From Pseudomonas sp. Leaf48 (GTDB lineage Bacteria > Pseudomonadota > Gammaproteobacteria > Pseudomonadales > Pseudomonadaceae), in assembly GCF_001421885.1 (NCBI RefSeq), contig NZ_LMLH01000031.1, positions 2,436 through 66,435 of the forward strand: 64,000 nt of DNA, written 5' to 3'. The position numbers and the translations under genes were made by a program. Below, piece after piece: positions 8,188 through 17,469 of the stretch (its first letter is position 1; every line of letters starts with the position of its first letter). The notes under the pieces were generated by a model. The model had not been told where the DNA came from. It saw only the letters and a program-made list of their open reading frames with translations, and did no database searches.

Positions 8188-9126
8188 TTACTTCGACGCT
8201 TCAATAACGCCGGTTTGGCGTTGCTTGAGGTTCTTGTCCGACTTGTACTGCAAAGCCACCGAAGGCACATCCGCGCTGCGACCGCTTTCAACCCAGTCAC
8301 GAATGCGTGTGGCGTCGGCAAAGTGCGTGTACTTGCCATAGGCATCGAGAATGACCAGGGCAACCGGACGGTTAGCCATGTGCGTGACCAGTACCAGGCA
8401 ATGACCGGCCGGATTGGTAAAGCCGGTCTTGGTCAGTTCGATGTTCCAGTCCGGCTTGCGGACCAAATGGTCGGTATTGCGAAAACCCAGGCTGTAGTTG
8501 GGTTTGCGAAACGACACGGTTTTTTCCTTGGTGGTACTGAGCTCGGTCAGCATCGGGTGCTTATGAGCGGCGACCAGCAGTTTGCTCAGGTCGCGGGCGG
8601 TGGACACGTTGCGTGGCGACAGGCCGGTCGGCTCGACGAAGTGGGTGCTGGTCATGCCCAGTGCCCTGGCTTTGGCGTTCATCGCGGCAATGAACGCCGC
8701 GTAACCACCCGGGTAGTGGTGAGCCAGGCTCGCGGCGGCACGGTTTTCCGAAGACATCAGCGCAATCAGCAGCATTTCCCGGCGCGGCATCTCACTGTTG
8801 AGCTTGACCCGCGAATACACGCCTTTCATTTCCGGGGTGTCGCGGATGTTTATGCTGATGTATTCGTCCATGTTCTGGCGAGCTTCAACCACCACCAGGC
8901 CAGTCATCAGCTTGCTGACGGACGCGATCGGTACCACAACGTCCGGATTGTTGGCGTAAATGACTTTGTTGGTCTGCATATCCATCAGCAGCGTACTGCC
9001 GGAGGCGAGCTTGAGTCGTGTCGTATCTCGAGGCGCCGCTGTGGTTTCGCCAGCGTTGGCGGTCGGCGCGATTAAAGTCCCTGCGACTGCAAAAAATAGG
9101 CTCAGGATAGAAAGACGAATTTTCAC
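8188..9126 (-). CDS. pbpG: D-alanyl-D-alanine endopeptidase PbpG (PBP7/8)
   Basis: A 312-residue periplasmic penicillin-binding protein of the S11 family that cleaves D-Ala-mesoDAP cross-links in peptidoglycan. A signal peptide (residues 1-25, ending in TANA) precedes the catalytic domain. All three active-site motifs are present: SVSK (SxxK) near residue 69, SEN (SxN) near 125, and KTG near 233. Translation starts at a GTG (9126), because the upstream ATG runs straight into a stop. Converges with the small acidic genes. Confidence 0.93.
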   Translation of the reverse strand: MKIRLSILSLFFAVAGTLIAPTANAGETTAAPRDTTRLKLASGSTLLMDMQTNKVIYANNPDVVVPIASVSKLMTGLVVVEARQNMDEYISINIRDTPEMKGVYSRVKLNSEMPRREMLLIALMSSENRAAASLAHHYPGGYAAFIAAMNAKARALGMTSTHFVEPTGLSPRNVSTARDLSKLLVAAHKHPMLTELSTTKEKTVSFRKPNYSLGFRNTDHLVRKPDWNIELTKTGFTNPAGHCLVLVTHMANRPVALVILDAYGKYTHFADATRIRDWVESGRSADVPSVALQYKSDKNLKQRQTGVIEASK

Positions 9127-9306
9127 GCTGGCAGACTCATAAAGTGTTGATAAGCCGTTTGTAACGGGCTATTTCGTAAAAAGCGCGACATTCTGGAGTA
9201 TGGCTGAATAACTGTCGATGGTTGTTCAAGCAGCAGGCGAAAGTCCTGTAAAACATGAAAAAAAAGTCATTTTCCGGCGGATGGTCGCGCTTTTGTTGCA
9301 GACAAA

Positions 9307-9336
9307 AAGAACCCCGCCATTGGCGGGGTTCCTTGA
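9307..9336 (-). terminator. Rho-independent terminator of folD
   Basis: The stem aaccccgcc-att-ggcggggtt is followed on the minus strand by tctttttgtc. It lies 27 bases after the folD stop. Confidence 0.85.
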
Positions 9337-9362
9337 ACCGCTGGTTATCGACGCGCCGGGAC

Positions 9363-10217
9363 TCAGCTGTGCAGGGTTTCCGCTGCGTACAGCGTGTTTT
9401 CCAGCAGGCAGGCGCGGGTCATCGGGCCGACACCGCCTGGTACCGGAGTGATCCAGCCAGCGCGGGGCAGGGCGGTTTCGTAAATCACGTCACCAACCAG
9501 CTTGCCGTCTTCCTGGCGGTTGATGCCAACGTCGATCACGATCGCGCCTTCCTTGATCCATTCACCCTTGACCAGGCCCGGTTTACCGGCGGCGACCACC
9601 ACCAGATCGGCACGGCCGACGTGACCGGCCAGATCCTTGGTGAAGCGGTGAGTGACGGTCACGGTGCATCCGGCCAGCAACAGTTCCATGGCCATCGGGC
9701 GGCCAACAATGTTGGAAGCCCCGACCACCACGGCATTCATGCCGTACAGATCGGCACCGGTGCTTTCCAGCAGGGTCATGATGCCTTTAGGGGTGCATGG
9801 ACGCAGAAGGGGAATGCGCTGGGCCAGGCGACCGACGTTATAAGGATGGAAACCGTCGACGTCCTTGTCTGGACGAATGCGCTCCAGCAGTTTCGATGCG
9901 TCCAGGTGTTCAGGCAGCGGAAGCTGAAGCAGGACGCCGTCGATTGCCGGGTCGTCGTTCAGGCGATCAATCAGATCGGTGAGCGCTTGCTGAGTGGTTT
10001 CGGAAGGCAGGTCATAGGCTTGGGAAAGAAAGCCGACCTCTTCACAGTCTTTACGCTTGTGCGAGACATAAACCTGAGAGGCGGGATCGCTGCCGACCAG
10101 GATCACCGCAAGGCCAGGCGTGCGCAGGCCCTGCTGGCGACGCTCGTTGACCCGTTGGGCGATCTGCTGGCGCAGGCTGGCGGCGATCGATTTGCCGTCG
10201 ATTAGTTGTGCAGTCAT
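9363..10217 (-). CDS. folD: Methylene-THF dehydrogenase/cyclohydrolase FolD
   Basis: A 284-residue bifunctional cytosolic enzyme that converts 5,10-methylene-THF to 10-formyl-THF in one-carbon metabolism. Visible marks are the substrate-binding region LAVILVGSDPASQVYVSHK, including the catalytic YVxxK Tyr and Lys, then GVLLQLPLPEH near residue 95, and the NADP-binding GASNIVGRPMAMELL near 165. The C-terminus PVPGGVGPMTRACLLENTL is standard. Complete and normal length. Confidence 0.96.
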   Translation of the reverse strand: MTAQLIDGKSIAASLRQQIAQRVNERRQQGLRTPGLAVILVGSDPASQVYVSHKRKDCEEVGFLSQAYDLPSETTQQALTDLIDRLNDDPAIDGVLLQLPLPEHLDASKLLERIRPDKDVDGFHPYNVGRLAQRIPLLRPCTPKGIMTLLESTGADLYGMNAVVVGASNIVGRPMAMELLLAGCTVTVTHRFTKDLAGHVGRADLVVVAAGKPGLVKGEWIKEGAIVIDVGINRQEDGKLVGDVIYETALPRAGWITPVPGGVGPMTRACLLENTLYAAETLHS

Positions 10218-10347
10218 TGCGCGTGATTAACCATCGAGAGGGGAAAAAAAGAGAACGCATTCTCGCATGTCATGCGGTGAGGGCAAAGGCGCTTGGTCTG
10301 CAAATTCCCCTAAGCCCTTTAATTAAATGAATTTTTTTTAAAAAAGG

Positions 10348-10375
10348 TTTGACGGCCTTTGGGGGGCTCTATACT
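10348..10375 (+). promoter_or_regulatory. Putative sigma70 promoter of the tRNA group
   Basis: TTGACG (10349-10354) and TATACT (10370-10375) are separated by 15 bases (16 if read as TTTGAC). An A/T-rich upstream tract (tttaattaaatg, then a long T/A run) resembles an UP element. It lies about 115 bases before the first tRNA. The region 10218-10491 holds no gene. Confidence 0.55.
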
Positions 10376-10491
10376 ATTCGTCGCACTTGTCGGGCACAGC
10401 CTAGCACTGGTTGAGAAGGTTGAGCGGAATCAAGGTTCTGCAAAACTGAAAAGCACTTAGTTTGTAGTCCTTCAAGGGTACAGCTAACAAG

Positions 10492-10568
10492 GCGCCCGTA
10501 GCTCAGCTGGATAGAGCATCCGCCTTCTAAGCGGATGGTCGCAGGTTCGAGTCCTGCCGGGTGCGCCA
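10492..10568 (+). tRNA. tRNA-Arg (anticodon TCT)
   Basis: 77 bases including an encoded CCA. The acceptor stem is GCGCCCG/CGGGTGC, the D-arm AGCTCAGCTGGATAGAGC, the anticodon arm CCGCCTTCTAAGCGG with TCT, and the T-loop GTTCGAGTC. Confidence 0.96.
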
Positions 10569-10600
10569 TTAGGCAGCATTGGCACAAGTAGCGCGATATG

Positions 10601-10676
10601 GTGGGCGTAGCTCAGTTGGTAGAGCACGGGATTGTGACTCCCGTTGTCGTGGGTTCGATCCCCATCGTCCACCCCA
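10601..10676 (+). tRNA. tRNA-His (anticodon GTG), copy 1
   Basis: 76 bases ending in CCA. G at 10600 can supply the extra 5' G (position -1) that pairs with C73, as is usual in tRNA-His. The anticodon arm is ACGGGATTGTGACTCCCGT. Virtually identical to copy 2 at 10897. Confidence 0.96.
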
Positions 10677-10684
10677 TATTTCGA

Positions 10685-10715
10685 AAGGCGCCAGATTAAC
10701 AGTCTGGCGCCTTTG
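10685..10715 (+). terminator. Hairpin after tRNA-His copy 1
   Basis: The stem aggcgccagatt / cagtctggcgcct is followed by ttgcttt. The same hairpin recurs after tRNA-His copy 2. Confidence 0.7.
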
Positions 10716-10733
10716 CTTTAAAAGCTTCACTCC

Positions 10734-10818
10734 GCGGATGTGGTGGAATTGGTAGACACACTGGATTTAGGTTCCAGCGCCGCGAGGCGTAAGAGTTCGA
10801 GTCTCTTCATCCGCACCA
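10734..10818 (+). tRNA. tRNA-Leu (anticodon TAG)
   Basis: 85 bases with a long variable arm and encoded CCA. The acceptor stem is GCGGATG/CATCCGC, the anticodon arm CTGGATTTAGGTTCCAG reads TAG, and the class II variable arm is around cgccgcgaggcg. Confidence 0.96.
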
Positions 10819-10896
10819 AATAAAGCTTCATTCATGTCGAGCGACAGGATTGGGGTTCAACAGAGAAGTTGTTTGGCTTCTTTGTCACGCAATATG

Positions 10897-10972
10897 GTGG
10901 GCGTAGCTCAGTTGGTAGAGCACGGGATTGTGACTCCCGTTGTCGTGGGTTCGATCCCCATCGTCCACCCCA
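10897..10972 (+). tRNA. tRNA-His (anticodon GTG), copy 2
   Basis: Identical in the mature region to copy 1, again with a preceding G (10896). The duplication extends into the flanking sequence (tatttcga and the following hairpin). Confidence 0.96.
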
Positions 10973-10978
10973 TATTTC

Positions 10979-11018
10979 GAAAAGGCGCCAGATTTAACAG
11001 TCTGGCGCCTTTTTTTGT
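10979..11018 (+). terminator. Rho-independent terminator of the tRNA group
   Basis: The stem aaaaggcgccaga / tctggcgccttttt with a run of seven T. It is stronger than the related hairpin after tRNA-His copy 1. Confidence 0.88.
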
Positions 11019-11373
11019 TTTGGTGGTCCGAGTTTCGGCGACCGCGGGTTCCGGGTCGCAGGGTGGGGCGTTTCGTCGTATTTGTGTTTCTCGATGATGC
11101 CGCGCTGCCCGCCGGTCTTGCACGCAGGGCTGGCTGTCAGGGAAATGATTGGCAACGCTTCTATATAAGGAAGGGTTGGCGCAGAGCCTTGGCGTCTTTG
11201 GCTGTATTCGTCACGGGAGCGGGGTGCATTCGTGCATTCGCACCTATAAATTGCCTGCTGCGTTTTTACCCGTTTTCAGTAGGGTGACTTCTTGAGTTTG
11301 ACCCACTAGAATGCATGCCCTTGATTCTGGGGTCGGAAACGGCCGGCTAACGTCTGTGCAACGAGGAATATCC
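11019..11373 (+). promoter_or_regulatory. tig upstream region with a candidate promoter
   Basis: 355 bases without a convincing gene between the tRNA terminator and tig. A possible sigma70 promoter is GTGACT (11284-11289) with TAGAAT (11307-11312) at 17-base spacing, which would give a leader of roughly 55 bases before the ATG at 11374. This is a by-eye match only. Confidence 0.4.
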
Positions 11374-12684
11374 ATGCAAGTTTCTGTTGAAAATACTACT
11401 GCTCTTGAGCGCCGCATGAGCGTCACCGTGCCGGCTGAGCGCATCGAGAGCCAGGTCAACAAGCGTCTGCAGCAGACCGCCCAAAAGGCCAAGATTGCTG
11501 GCTTCCGTCCAGGCAAAGTGCCAATGAGCGAAATCAAGCGCCGCTTTGGTGCTGATGCTCGCCAGGAAGCTGTAGGCGACGTGATCCAGTCTTCCTTCTA
11601 TGAAGCTGTGGTTGAGCAGAAGCTGAACCCGGCCGGTTCGCCTTCGATCGAGCCTAAATCCCTGGAAGCTGGCAAGGATCTGGAATACGTCGCAGTTTTC
11701 GAAGTGTTCCCTGAGTTCACCGTTGCCGGTTTCGACGGTATCACCGTAGAGCGCCTGAGCGCTGACGTGACCGATGCCGATCTGGACAAGATGCTGGAAA
11801 TCCTGCGCAAGCAGAACACTCGTTTCGAAGTGGCCGATCGCGCTGCCCAGAACGAAGACCAGCTGAACATCGATTTCGTCGGCAAGGTCGACGGTGAAGT
11901 GTTCGCTGGTGGTTCCGCCAAGGGTACTCAGCTGGTTCTGGGTTCCGGCCGTATGATCCCTGGCTTCGAAGACGGTCTGGTTGGCGCTAAAGCCGGCGAA
12001 GAGCGCGTTCTGAACCTGACCTTCCCAGAGGACTACCAGAACCTCGACCTGGCTGGCAAAACCGCTGAGTTCACCGTTACCGTGAACACTGTTTCCGAGC
12101 CAAAACTGCCAGAACTGACCGAAGAATTCTTCGCTCAATTCGGCATCAAGGAAACCGGCCTGGAAGGCTTCCGCACCGAAGTTCGCAAGAACATGGAGCG
12201 CGAACTGCGTCAGGCGATCAAATCCAAGGTCAAGAATCAGGTAATGGACGGTCTGCTGGCCACCAACCCGATCGAAGTACCAAAGGCTCTGCTGTCCAAC
12301 GAAGTTGACCGTCTGCGTGTGCAGGCTGTTCAGCAGTTCGGTGGCAACATCAAGCCTGACCAACTGCCGGCCGAGCTGTTCGAAGAACAAGCCAAGCGCC
12401 GCGTGGTGCTGGGTCTGATCGTGGCTGAAGTGGTCAAGCAATTCGACCTCAAGCCAGACGAAGCCCGCGTTCGCGAGATGATTCAGGAAATGGCTTCGGC
12501 CTACCAGGAGCCTGAGCAAGTTGTATCCTGGTATTACAAAAACGACCAGCAACTGAACGAAGTCCGTTCGGTTGTGCTGGAAGAGCAAGTTGTGGATACT
12601 GTTCTGCAGAAAGCTAGCGTGACCGACAAATCGGTCTCTTACGAAGAAGCGGTCAAGCCGGTAGAAGCTCCACAAGCCGACTGA
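11374..12684 (+). CDS. tig: Trigger factor (ribosome-associated chaperone)
   Basis: A 436-residue trigger factor, which binds the ribosome exit tunnel and folds nascent chains. Domain order: the N-terminal ribosome-binding domain with signature GFRPGKVP near residue 44; the FKBP-type prolyl isomerase domain at about 150-240 (INIDFVG-like start, then FAGGSAKGTQLVLGSGRMIP); and the C-terminal helical chaperone domain. Start at 11374 after ACGAGGAATA. First gene of the proteostasis block tig-clpP-clpX-lon-hupB-ppiD. Confidence 0.97.
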   Translation: MQVSVENTTALERRMSVTVPAERIESQVNKRLQQTAQKAKIAGFRPGKVPMSEIKRRFGADARQEAVGDVIQSSFYEAVVEQKLNPAGSPSIEPKSLEAGKDLEYVAVFEVFPEFTVAGFDGITVERLSADVTDADLDKMLEILRKQNTRFEVADRAAQNEDQLNIDFVGKVDGEVFAGGSAKGTQLVLGSGRMIPGFEDGLVGAKAGEERVLNLTFPEDYQNLDLAGKTAEFTVTVNTVSEPKLPELTEEFFAQFGIKETGLEGFRTEVRKNMERELRQAIKSKVKNQVMDGLLATNPIEVPKALLSNEVDRLRVQAVQQFGGNIKPDQLPAELFEEQAKRRVVLGLIVAEVVKQFDLKPDEARVREMIQEMASAYQEPEQVVSWYYKNDQQLNEVRSVVLEEQVVDTVLQKASVTDKSVSYEEAVKPVEAPQAD

Positions 12685-12710
12685 TTGATTTTGCGTTAGA
12701 AGCACACACC

Positions 12711-12736
12711 ATAAGCCAGCTCTCGAGCTGGCTTAT
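12711..12736 (+). other. Stem-loop between tig and clpP
   Basis: A perfect stem ataagccagct / agctggcttat with a four-base loop, and no T-run after it. It may trim or stabilise a tig-clpP transcript, or be a weak attenuator; the sequence alone does not decide. Confidence 0.5.
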
Positions 12737-12776
12737 GCGTATTCAAGACATAACTATTTGGGAGTGACTGCAGAGC

Positions 12777-13412
12777 ATGTTCCGTAATTCCTATATTCAG
12801 CAGAACTCTGATATCCAGGCCGCAGGCGGCCTGGTCCCGATGGTTGTCGAGCAGTCCGCTCGTGGCGAGCGCGCCTACGACATCTATTCGCGCCTGCTCA
12901 AGGAGCGAGTGATCTTTCTGGTGGGCCCTGTAGAGGACTACATGGCCAACCTGATCTGTGCGCAACTGCTGTTCCTTGAAGCGGAAAACCCGGACAAGGA
13001 CATCCATCTCTACATCAACTCCCCGGGTGGTTCGGTGACAGCGGGCATGTCGATCTACGACACCATGCAGTTCATCAAGCCAAACGTGTCGACCACCTGT
13101 ATCGGTCAGGCGTGCAGCATGGGCGCGTTCCTGCTGACGGCCGGAGCACAAGGCAAGCGTTACTGCCTGCCGAACTCGCGCGTGATGATTCACCAGCCAC
13201 TGGGCGGTTTCCAGGGCCAGGCGTCGGATATCGAAATCCATGCCAAGGAAATCCTCTTCATTCGCGAGCGTCTCAACACGCTGATGGCCAAGCACAGCGG
13301 CCGCACTCTGGAAGAAATCGAGCGCGATACCAATCGCGACAACTTCATGAGTGCAGAGGCTGCGAAGGAATACGGGTTGATCGACGAAGTGATCAACCAG
13401 CGCCCAGCTTAA
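12777..13412 (+). CDS. clpP: ATP-dependent Clp protease proteolytic subunit ClpP
   Basis: A 211-residue serine protease that forms the tetradecameric chamber of ClpXP/ClpAP. The triad is visible: Ser in GQACSMGAFLL near residue 111, His in RVMIHQPLGG near 136, and Asp in IERDTNRDNFMS near 185. The N-terminal propeptide-like stretch precedes GLVPMVVEQSARGERAYDIY. It lies 92 bases after tig and 113 before clpX, the usual order in gammaproteobacteria. Confidence 0.97.
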   Translation: MFRNSYIQQNSDIQAAGGLVPMVVEQSARGERAYDIYSRLLKERVIFLVGPVEDYMANLICAQLLFLEAENPDKDIHLYINSPGGSVTAGMSIYDTMQFIKPNVSTTCIGQACSMGAFLLTAGAQGKRYCLPNSRVMIHQPLGGFQGQASDIEIHAKEILFIRERLNTLMAKHSGRTLEEIERDTNRDNFMSAEAAKEYGLIDEVINQRPA

Positions 13413-13525
13413 AAATAAGCAGCTCAAAATAGGCTTGGTCGGCGCGTCTGATCAGCGGCGGGCTTGAAAAAGCCCGCAATAGCCTTCATCTTGTGTTGCA
13501 AGCCTATCGGATTTGGATCGAACGA

Positions 13526-14809
13526 ATGACTGACACCCGCAACGGCGAGGACAACGGCAAGCTGCTCTATTGCTCCTTCTGTGGCAAAAGCCAGCATGAA
13601 GTACGCAAATTGATTGCCGGCCCCTCGGTCTTTATCTGCGACGAGTGCGTCGACCTGTGCAATGACATCATCCGTGAGGAGGTGCAGGAAGCCCAGGCCG
13701 AAAGCAACGCGCATAAATTGCCTTCGCCCAAAGAAATCAGCGGCATCCTCGATCAGTATGTGATTGGTCAGGAGCGTGCGAAAAAGGTTCTGGCCGTAGC
13801 GGTGTACAACCACTACAAGCGCCTGAACCAGCGTGACAAAAAGAATGACGACGTCGAACTCGGCAAGAGCAACATCCTGCTGATCGGCCCGACAGGCTCG
13901 GGTAAGACCCTGCTTGCCGAAACACTGGCCCGCTTGCTGAACGTTCCGTTCACCATCGCCGACGCAACCACCCTCACCGAGGCGGGTTATGTGGGTGAGG
14001 ATGTCGAGAACATCATTCAGAAGCTGCTGCAGAAGTGCGACTACGACGTGGAAAAGGCCCAGATGGGCATTGTCTACATCGATGAAATCGACAAGATTTC
14101 GCGCAAGTCTGACAACCCGTCCATCACCCGGGACGTTTCCGGTGAAGGCGTGCAGCAGGCCCTGCTCAAGTTGATCGAAGGCACGGTCGCTTCCGTTCCG
14201 CCTCAAGGCGGTCGCAAGCATCCACAGCAGGAATTCCTGCAGGTCGACACCCGTAACATCCTGTTCATCTGCGGTGGTGCGTTCTCCGGTCTGGAAAAGG
14301 TCATTCAAAACCGTTCCACCAAAGGCGGCATCGGTTTCAACGCAGAAGTGCGCAGCAAGGAAGAAGGCAAGAAGGTGGGCGAGTCCCTGCGTGAAGTCGA
14401 ACCTGACGATCTGGTCAAGTTCGGTCTGATCCCGGAATTCGTCGGTCGTCTGCCGGTGCTTGCCACGCTGGACGAGCTTGATGAAGCTGCGTTGATGCAG
14501 ATTCTCACTGAGCCGAAAAATGCCCTGACCAAGCAATATGCCAAGCTGTTCGAGATGGAAGGCGTTGATCTGGAATTCCGTTCCGACGCTCTGAAATCGG
14601 TCGCCAAGCGTGCCCTGGAGCGTAAAACCGGTGCCCGTGGCCTGCGCTCGATTCTCGAAGGTGTATTGCTCGACACTATGTATGAAATCCCCTCGCAGTC
14701 CGAGGTGAGTAAAGTAGTGATCGATGAAAGCGTAATTGAAGGCAAGTCCAAGCCACTGTATATCTACGAAAACAGTGAGCCTGCTGCCAAGGCCGCGCCA
14801 GACGCTTAA
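13526..14809 (+). CDS. clpX: ATP-dependent Clp protease ATPase subunit ClpX
   Basis: A 427-residue AAA+ unfoldase that feeds substrates to ClpP. The N-terminal zinc-binding domain has four cysteines (CSFCGKSQ and FICDECVDLC). Next come Walker A GPTGSGKT near residue 120 and Walker B IVYIDEIDK near 185. The C-terminal small domain includes KTGARGLRSILEGVLLDTMYE. Start at 13526 (MTDTRNGED), which gives the family length. A terminator follows 36 bases after the stop. Confidence 0.97.
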   Translation: MTDTRNGEDNGKLLYCSFCGKSQHEVRKLIAGPSVFICDECVDLCNDIIREEVQEAQAESNAHKLPSPKEISGILDQYVIGQERAKKVLAVAVYNHYKRLNQRDKKNDDVELGKSNILLIGPTGSGKTLLAETLARLLNVPFTIADATTLTEAGYVGEDVENIIQKLLQKCDYDVEKAQMGIVYIDEIDKISRKSDNPSITRDVSGEGVQQALLKLIEGTVASVPPQGGRKHPQQEFLQVDTRNILFICGGAFSGLEKVIQNRSTKGGIGFNAEVRSKEEGKKVGESLREVEPDDLVKFGLIPEFVGRLPVLATLDELDEAALMQILTEPKNALTKQYAKLFEMEGVDLEFRSDALKSVAKRALERKTGARGLRSILEGVLLDTMYEIPSQSEVSKVVIDESVIEGKSKPLYIYENSEPAAKAAPDA

Positions 14810-14845
14810 GCGTCACGCAGTCGGTTCAAAGCAGCCGTTACATAG

Positions 14846-14875
14846 AAGGGGCCTTCGGGCCCCTTTGCTTTTGTG
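14846..14875 (+). terminator. Terminator after clpX
   Basis: The stem aaggggcc-ttc-gggcccctt is followed by tgcttttg. Confidence 0.8.
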
Positions 14876-14910
14876 GGAGCTGGCCTGCCAGCGATGGCGG
14901 CCTGGCAGCC
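14872..14910. repeat. Partial REP-type repeat between clpX and lon
   Basis: Reads tgtgggagctggcctgccag followed by cgatggcggcctggcagcc: a REP-like half unit with its own palindrome. The rest of the gap up to lon (15048) shows a fragment caggctgcgatcttttac that recurs at 20070. Confidence 0.6.
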
Positions 14911-15048
14911 GACCATTTTCTCAAACTTCATCAGGCTGCGATCTTTTACTGCTTTTATCCGCTTGTTTTTTTCTAAACAAGCCCCCATCTTGGTTTCAGG
15001 CTTAATTCCATCTGTTTACGGCCTTACGGCCGCCGTAGAGGCGAAATC

Positions 15049-17445
15049 ATGAAGACAACCATCGAATTGCCTCTCCTGCCATTGCGTGATGTCGTGGTTT
15101 ATCCGCACATGGTTATCCCGCTGTTCGTGGGGCGCGAGAAATCCATCGAAGCCCTCGAAGCTGCGATGACGGGCGACAAGCAGATTCTTCTGCTGGCCCA
15201 AAAGAACCCCGCGGACGACGATCCCGGTGAAGATGCGCTATATCGCGTGGGTACCATTGCCACTGTCCTGCAGCTGCTCAAACTGCCAGACGGTACGGTC
15301 AAGGTTCTGGTCGAAGGCGAACAGCGCGGCGCCGTGGAGCGCTTCAGCGAAGTGGACGGCCATTGCCGCGCCGAAGTCTCGCTGATCGACGAAGTCGACG
15401 CACCGGAGCGCGAATCCGAAGTCTTCGTGCGCAGCCTGCTGTCGCAGTTCGAGCAATATGTGCAGTTGGGCAAGAAAGTCCCCGCTGAAGTCCTGTCGTC
15501 GCTCAACAGCATCGACGAGCCAGGTCGCCTGGTGGACACCATGGCCGCGCATATGGCTCTGAAGATCGAGCAGAAGCAGGAAATCCTCGAAATCATTGAT
15601 CTGTCGGCCCGGGTCGAGCACGTGCTGGCGTTGCTGGATGGCGAGATCGATCTGCTGCAGGTCGAAAAGCGCATTCGCGGTCGCGTCAAGAAACAAATGG
15701 AGCGCAGTCAGCGCGAGTACTACCTGAACGAGCAGATGAAGGCCATTCAGAAAGAGCTCGGCGACAGCGACGAAGGCCACAACGAAGTCGAAGAGCTGAA
15801 AAAGCGTATCGATGCCGCCGGCCTGCCAAAAGACGCGTTGGCCAAGGCTACCGCTGAACTGAACAAGCTCAAGCAAATGTCGCCGATGTCGGCGGAAGCC
15901 ACCGTGGTGCGTTCGTACATCGACTGGCTGGTTCAGGTGCCATGGAAAGCCCAGAGCAAGGTGCGCCTGGACCTGGCGCGTGCAGAAGACATTCTGGACG
16001 CCGACCACTACGGTCTTGAAGAAGTCAAAGAACGGATCCTCGAATACCTCGCCGTGCAAAAGCGCGTGAAGAAGATTCGTGGTCCGGTGCTGTGCCTGGT
16101 TGGCCCTCCAGGGGTTGGTAAAACGTCCCTGGCGGAGTCGATTGCTCATGCCACCAACCGCAAGTTCGTGCGCATGGCCCTTGGCGGTGTGCGTGACGAA
16201 GCGGAAATTCGTGGTCATCGCCGTACATACATCGGTTCGATGCCAGGAAGATTGATTCAAAAGATGACAAAAGTGGGTGTGCGCAACCCGCTGTTCCTGC
16301 TCGATGAAATCGACAAGATGGGTAGCGACATGCGCGGCGATCCTGCATCGGCGTTGCTGGAAGTACTTGATCCGGAGCAAAACCACAGCTTCAACGACCA
16401 CTATCTGGAAGTCGATTACGACCTCTCCGATGTGATGTTCCTGTGCACCTCCAACTCCATGAACATTCCGCCAGCGTTGCTGGACCGGATGGAAGTGATT
16501 CGTCTGCCGGGCTACACCGAAGACGAGAAGATCAACATCGCCGTCAAATACCTTTCGCCCAAGCAGATTACGGCAAACGGCCTGAAGAAAGGCGAGCTGG
16601 AATTCGACGCCGAAGCCATCCGCGACATCATTCGCTACTACACCCGCGAAGCCGGTGTGCGTGGTCTGGAGCGCCAGATTGCCAAGGTGTGCCGCAAGGC
16701 CGTCAAGGAGCATGCACTGGAAAAACGCTTCTCGGTGAAGGTCACGGCAGACATGCTCGAGCACTTCCTCGGCGTGCGTAAATTCCGCTATGGCCTGGCT
16801 GAACAGCAGGATCAGATCGGTCAGGTAACCGGGCTGGCGTGGACTCAGGTCGGTGGCGAATTGCTGACCATCGAAGCCGCTGTCGTACCAGGCAAAGGCC
16901 AGTTGATCAAGACCGGTTCCCTGGGGGACGTGATGGTCGAATCGATCACCGCAGCCCTGACCGTTGTGCGCAGTCGGGCGAAGAGCCTGGGGATCCCCCT
17001 GGACTTCCACGAGAAGCGCGACACCCACATCCACATGCCGGAAGGGGCGACGCCCAAAGACGGTCCTAGCGCCGGTGTGGGCATGTGCACGGCACTGGTA
17101 TCGGCCTTGACCGGGATTCCGGTACGCGCTGATGTCGCCATGACCGGTGAAATCACCTTGCGTGGCCAGGTGCTGGCGATTGGCGGTTTAAAAGAAAAAC
17201 TGCTCGCGGCACATCGTGGCGGAATCAAGACGGTGATCATTCCTGAAGAGAACGTGCGCGATCTGAAGGAGATTCCGGACAATATCAAGCAGGATCTACA
17301 GATTAAACCGGTTAAATGGATTGACGAGGTCCTGCAAATTGCGCTGCAATACGCGCCGGAGCCCTTGCCGGATGTGGCTCCGGAGATAGTCGCGAAGGAT
17401 GAGAAACGCGACTCGGATTCCAAGGAAAGAATCAGCACGCATTAG
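15049..17445 (+). CDS. lon: ATP-dependent protease Lon
   Basis: A 798-residue cytosolic AAA+ serine protease that degrades misfolded and regulatory proteins. The N-terminal LON substrate-binding domain (1-200) begins ELPLLPLRDVVVYPHMVIPL. Walker A is GPPGVGKTS near residue 353 and Walker B FLLDEIDKM near 415. The C-terminal protease domain has the catalytic Ser in PKDGPSAGVGM near 676 and the Lys in GGLKEKLLAAHRGG near 719. Start at 15049 after AGAGGCGAAATC. Confidence 0.97.
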   Translation: MKTTIELPLLPLRDVVVYPHMVIPLFVGREKSIEALEAAMTGDKQILLLAQKNPADDDPGEDALYRVGTIATVLQLLKLPDGTVKVLVEGEQRGAVERFSEVDGHCRAEVSLIDEVDAPERESEVFVRSLLSQFEQYVQLGKKVPAEVLSSLNSIDEPGRLVDTMAAHMALKIEQKQEILEIIDLSARVEHVLALLDGEIDLLQVEKRIRGRVKKQMERSQREYYLNEQMKAIQKELGDSDEGHNEVEELKKRIDAAGLPKDALAKATAELNKLKQMSPMSAEATVVRSYIDWLVQVPWKAQSKVRLDLARAEDILDADHYGLEEVKERILEYLAVQKRVKKIRGPVLCLVGPPGVGKTSLAESIAHATNRKFVRMALGGVRDEAEIRGHRRTYIGSMPGRLIQKMTKVGVRNPLFLLDEIDKMGSDMRGDPASALLEVLDPEQNHSFNDHYLEVDYDLSDVMFLCTSNSMNIPPALLDRMEVIRLPGYTEDEKINIAVKYLSPKQITANGLKKGELEFDAEAIRDIIRYYTREAGVRGLERQIAKVCRKAVKEHALEKRFSVKVTADMLEHFLGVRKFRYGLAEQQDQIGQVTGLAWTQVGGELLTIEAAVVPGKGQLIKTGSLGDVMVESITAALTVVRSRAKSLGIPLDFHEKRDTHIHMPEGATPKDGPSAGVGMCTALVSALTGIPVRADVAMTGEITLRGQVLAIGGLKEKLLAAHRGGIKTVIIPEENVRDLKEIPDNIKQDLQIKPVKWIDEVLQIALQYAPEPLPDVAPEIVAKDEKRDSDSKERISTH

Positions 17446-17469
17446 TACGTATTTGCCTGGGGGGCTTCC

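Noticed and set aside
10834..11097. Short plus-strand frame over tRNA-His copy 2
   Set aside because: Frames read through tRNA genes are a common artefact; the tRNA explains the sequence.
11347..12705. 452-codon minus-strand frame antisense to tig
   Set aside because: Mirror frame of a highly expressed gene; no plausible protein features.
15238..17034. 598-codon minus-strand frame antisense to lon
   Set aside because: Explained by codon bias of lon; H/Q-rich, no motifs.
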